Shown one piece after another: positions 16,727 to 17,336 of a stretch of 17,336 nucleotides of DNA. Origin of the DNA: Clostridium sp. CAG:411. Its GTDB lineage: Bacteria; Bacillota; Clostridia; Lachnospirales; Lachnospiraceae. A model generated the notes under the pieces. The model was not told the origin of the DNA and ran no database searches. It was given only the letters and a program-made list of their open reading frames with translations. Where the stretch lies: assembly GCA_000437275.1 (NCBI GenBank), contig FR899740.1:988-18323 (forward strand). The letters run 5' to 3'. Position 1 is the stretch's first letter. Every line of letters begins with the position of its first letter. A program made the translations under genes and the position numbers.

Positions 16727-16790
16727 ATTGTGAGTACCTAAGAATCTTACGAAGGTTTAACCTTCACAATTGTATTCTTTTTAAGGAGGG
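16727..16790 (+). promoter_or_regulatory. Competing RNA structures at the rpsG ribosome binding site
   Basis: ATTGTGA (16727-16733) can close on TCACAAT (16764-16770). Within this loop GAAGG (16751-16755) can pair with CCTTC (16761-16765), or instead ACCT (16736-16739) with AGGT (16753-16756) stacked on AAG/CTT. In a further alternative CCTT (16761-16764) can reach AAGG of the ribosome binding site AAGGAGGG (16783-16790). The choices exclude each other, the pattern expected of translational control. S7 represses its own operon from this intercistronic region in E. coli; whether it does so here is inference. Confidence 0.4.
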
Positions 16791-16797
16791 AAGCAAC

Positions 16798-17268
16798 GTG
16801 CCACGTAAAGGACATATTCAAAAGAGAGACGTATTAGCAGATCCAATTTACAACAACAAGGTTGTAACAAAGCTAATCAACAATATCATGTTAGATGGTA
16901 AGAAGGGTGTTGCCCAGAAGATCGTTTATGGTGCATTTGATCGTGTAGCTGAGAAGACAGGCAGAGATGCTATGGAAGTTTTTGAAGAAGCTATGAACAA
17001 CATCATGCCAGTACTTGAAGTAAAGGCTAGACGTATCGGTGGAGCAACATATCAGGTACCAATCGAAGTAAGACCAGATAGAAGACAGGCTTTAGCTCTT
17101 CGTTGGTTGACTGTTTACTCTCGTAAAAGAGGAGAGAAGACTCAGGAAGAAAGATTGGCAAATGAAATCTTAGATGCAGTAAACAATACAGGTGCTGCAG
17201 TTAAGAAGAAAGAAGATATGCACAAGATGGCAGAGGCAAACAAAGCATTTGCACACTATCGTTGGTAG
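16798..17268 (+). CDS. rpsG: 30S ribosomal protein S7
   Basis: S7 starts assembly of the 30S head by binding the 3' major domain of 16S rRNA and lies beside the E site. From the GTG at 16798 the protein has 156 residues, the normal bacterial length, and begins MPRKGHIQKRDVLADP. The S7 signature DPIYNNKVVTKLINNIMLDGKKG (about 15-37) and the beta-hairpin region GGATYQVPIEVRPDRRQALALRWL (about 77-104) are intact; the end is FAHYRW. The GTG is chosen because AAGGAGGG lies 7 nt upstream; an earlier in-frame GTG at 16720 would add 26 residues unlike any S7. GTG as start may limit initiation relative to rpsL. It follows rpsL by 205 bp with no terminator or clear promoter between. Confidence 0.98.
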   Translation: MPRKGHIQKRDVLADPIYNNKVVTKLINNIMLDGKKGVAQKIVYGAFDRVAEKTGRDAMEVFEEAMNNIMPVLEVKARRIGGATYQVPIEVRPDRRQALALRWLTVYSRKRGEKTQEERLANEILDAVNNTGAAVKKKEDMHKMAEANKAFAHYRW

Positions 17269-17276
17269 TATCGCCA

Positions 17277-17333
17277 TAGTTCGCATATGTGTAACTACGA
17301 GCTACTAGCAGGATGAGATACATTTGCGAATTG
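17277..17333 (+). repeat. Inverted repeat after rpsG
   Basis: TTCGCA (17280-17285) with ATGT (17287-17290) pairs with ACAT (17320-17323) and TGCGAA (17325-17330), a single T-T mismatch in between; G-T and A-T pairs extend it at both ends. A competing smaller hairpin uses TAGTT/AACTA (17277-17281 and 17293-17297). It begins 8 nt after the rpsG stop codon. No T run follows within the window, which ends at 17336, so its role in the rpsG-fusA junction cannot be settled. Confidence 0.5.
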
Positions 17334-17336
17334 ACC

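Noticed and set aside
16720..16797. Extension of S7 to the GTG at 16720
   Set aside because: S7 begins MPRKG and the AAGGAGGG site is 7 nt before the GTG at 16798; the result has the usual 156 residues.

Overview
The window is core chromosome of a low-GC Gram-positive bacterium, most likely a member of the Lachnospiraceae (Clostridia). The protein sequences point there: an RpoB of 1281 residues and an RpoC of 1291 residues with insertions relative to Bacillus, an S12 with the Gram-positive N-terminal insertion, and AddA/AddB rather than RecBCD. So do the A/T-rich codon choice and the strong AGGAGG-type ribosome binding sites. All real genes are on the + strand. I see no mobile element, CRISPR array, tRNA or rRNA.

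Layout. (1) 3-290 is the 3' end of a gene for a cell-surface protein with a bacterial Ig-like (Big_2) domain. (2) 291-562 is a spacer with a weak terminator, one or two promoters and a perfect hairpin. (3) 563-7811 is addB-addA, overlapping by 11 bp, encoding both subunits of the AddAB helicase-nuclease that resects double-strand breaks for RecA. (4) 7812-8080 holds a terminator, an extended -10 promoter and a structured leader of about 158 nt. (5) 8081-15876 is rpoB-rpoC, the beta and beta' subunits of RNA polymerase, separated by a 74-bp spacer with a perfect 12-bp hairpin. (6) 15877-16172 holds the rpoC terminator, a 13-bp tandem-spaced direct repeat and a fully consensus promoter. (7) 16173-17268 is rpsL-rpsG (S12, S7), the start of the str operon; the 205-bp spacer between them can form competing structures next to the rpsG ribosome binding site. 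(8) 17269-17336 is the beginning of the spacer after rpsG, with a large inverted repeat; fusA would be expected next but is outside the window.

The window reads as four transcription units in one direction: the end of a surface-protein gene, addBA, rpoBC and the str operon. The coding content is well known. I did not find an undescribed multi-gene system. What is unexplained is in the non-coding DNA: five separate structured elements sit at the 5' ends or junctions of addBA, rpoBC and rpsL-rpsG. In addition, rpoB has its own promoter behind addBA, where rplJ-rplL would usually be. The polymerase subunits also carry insertions that differ from Bacillus.
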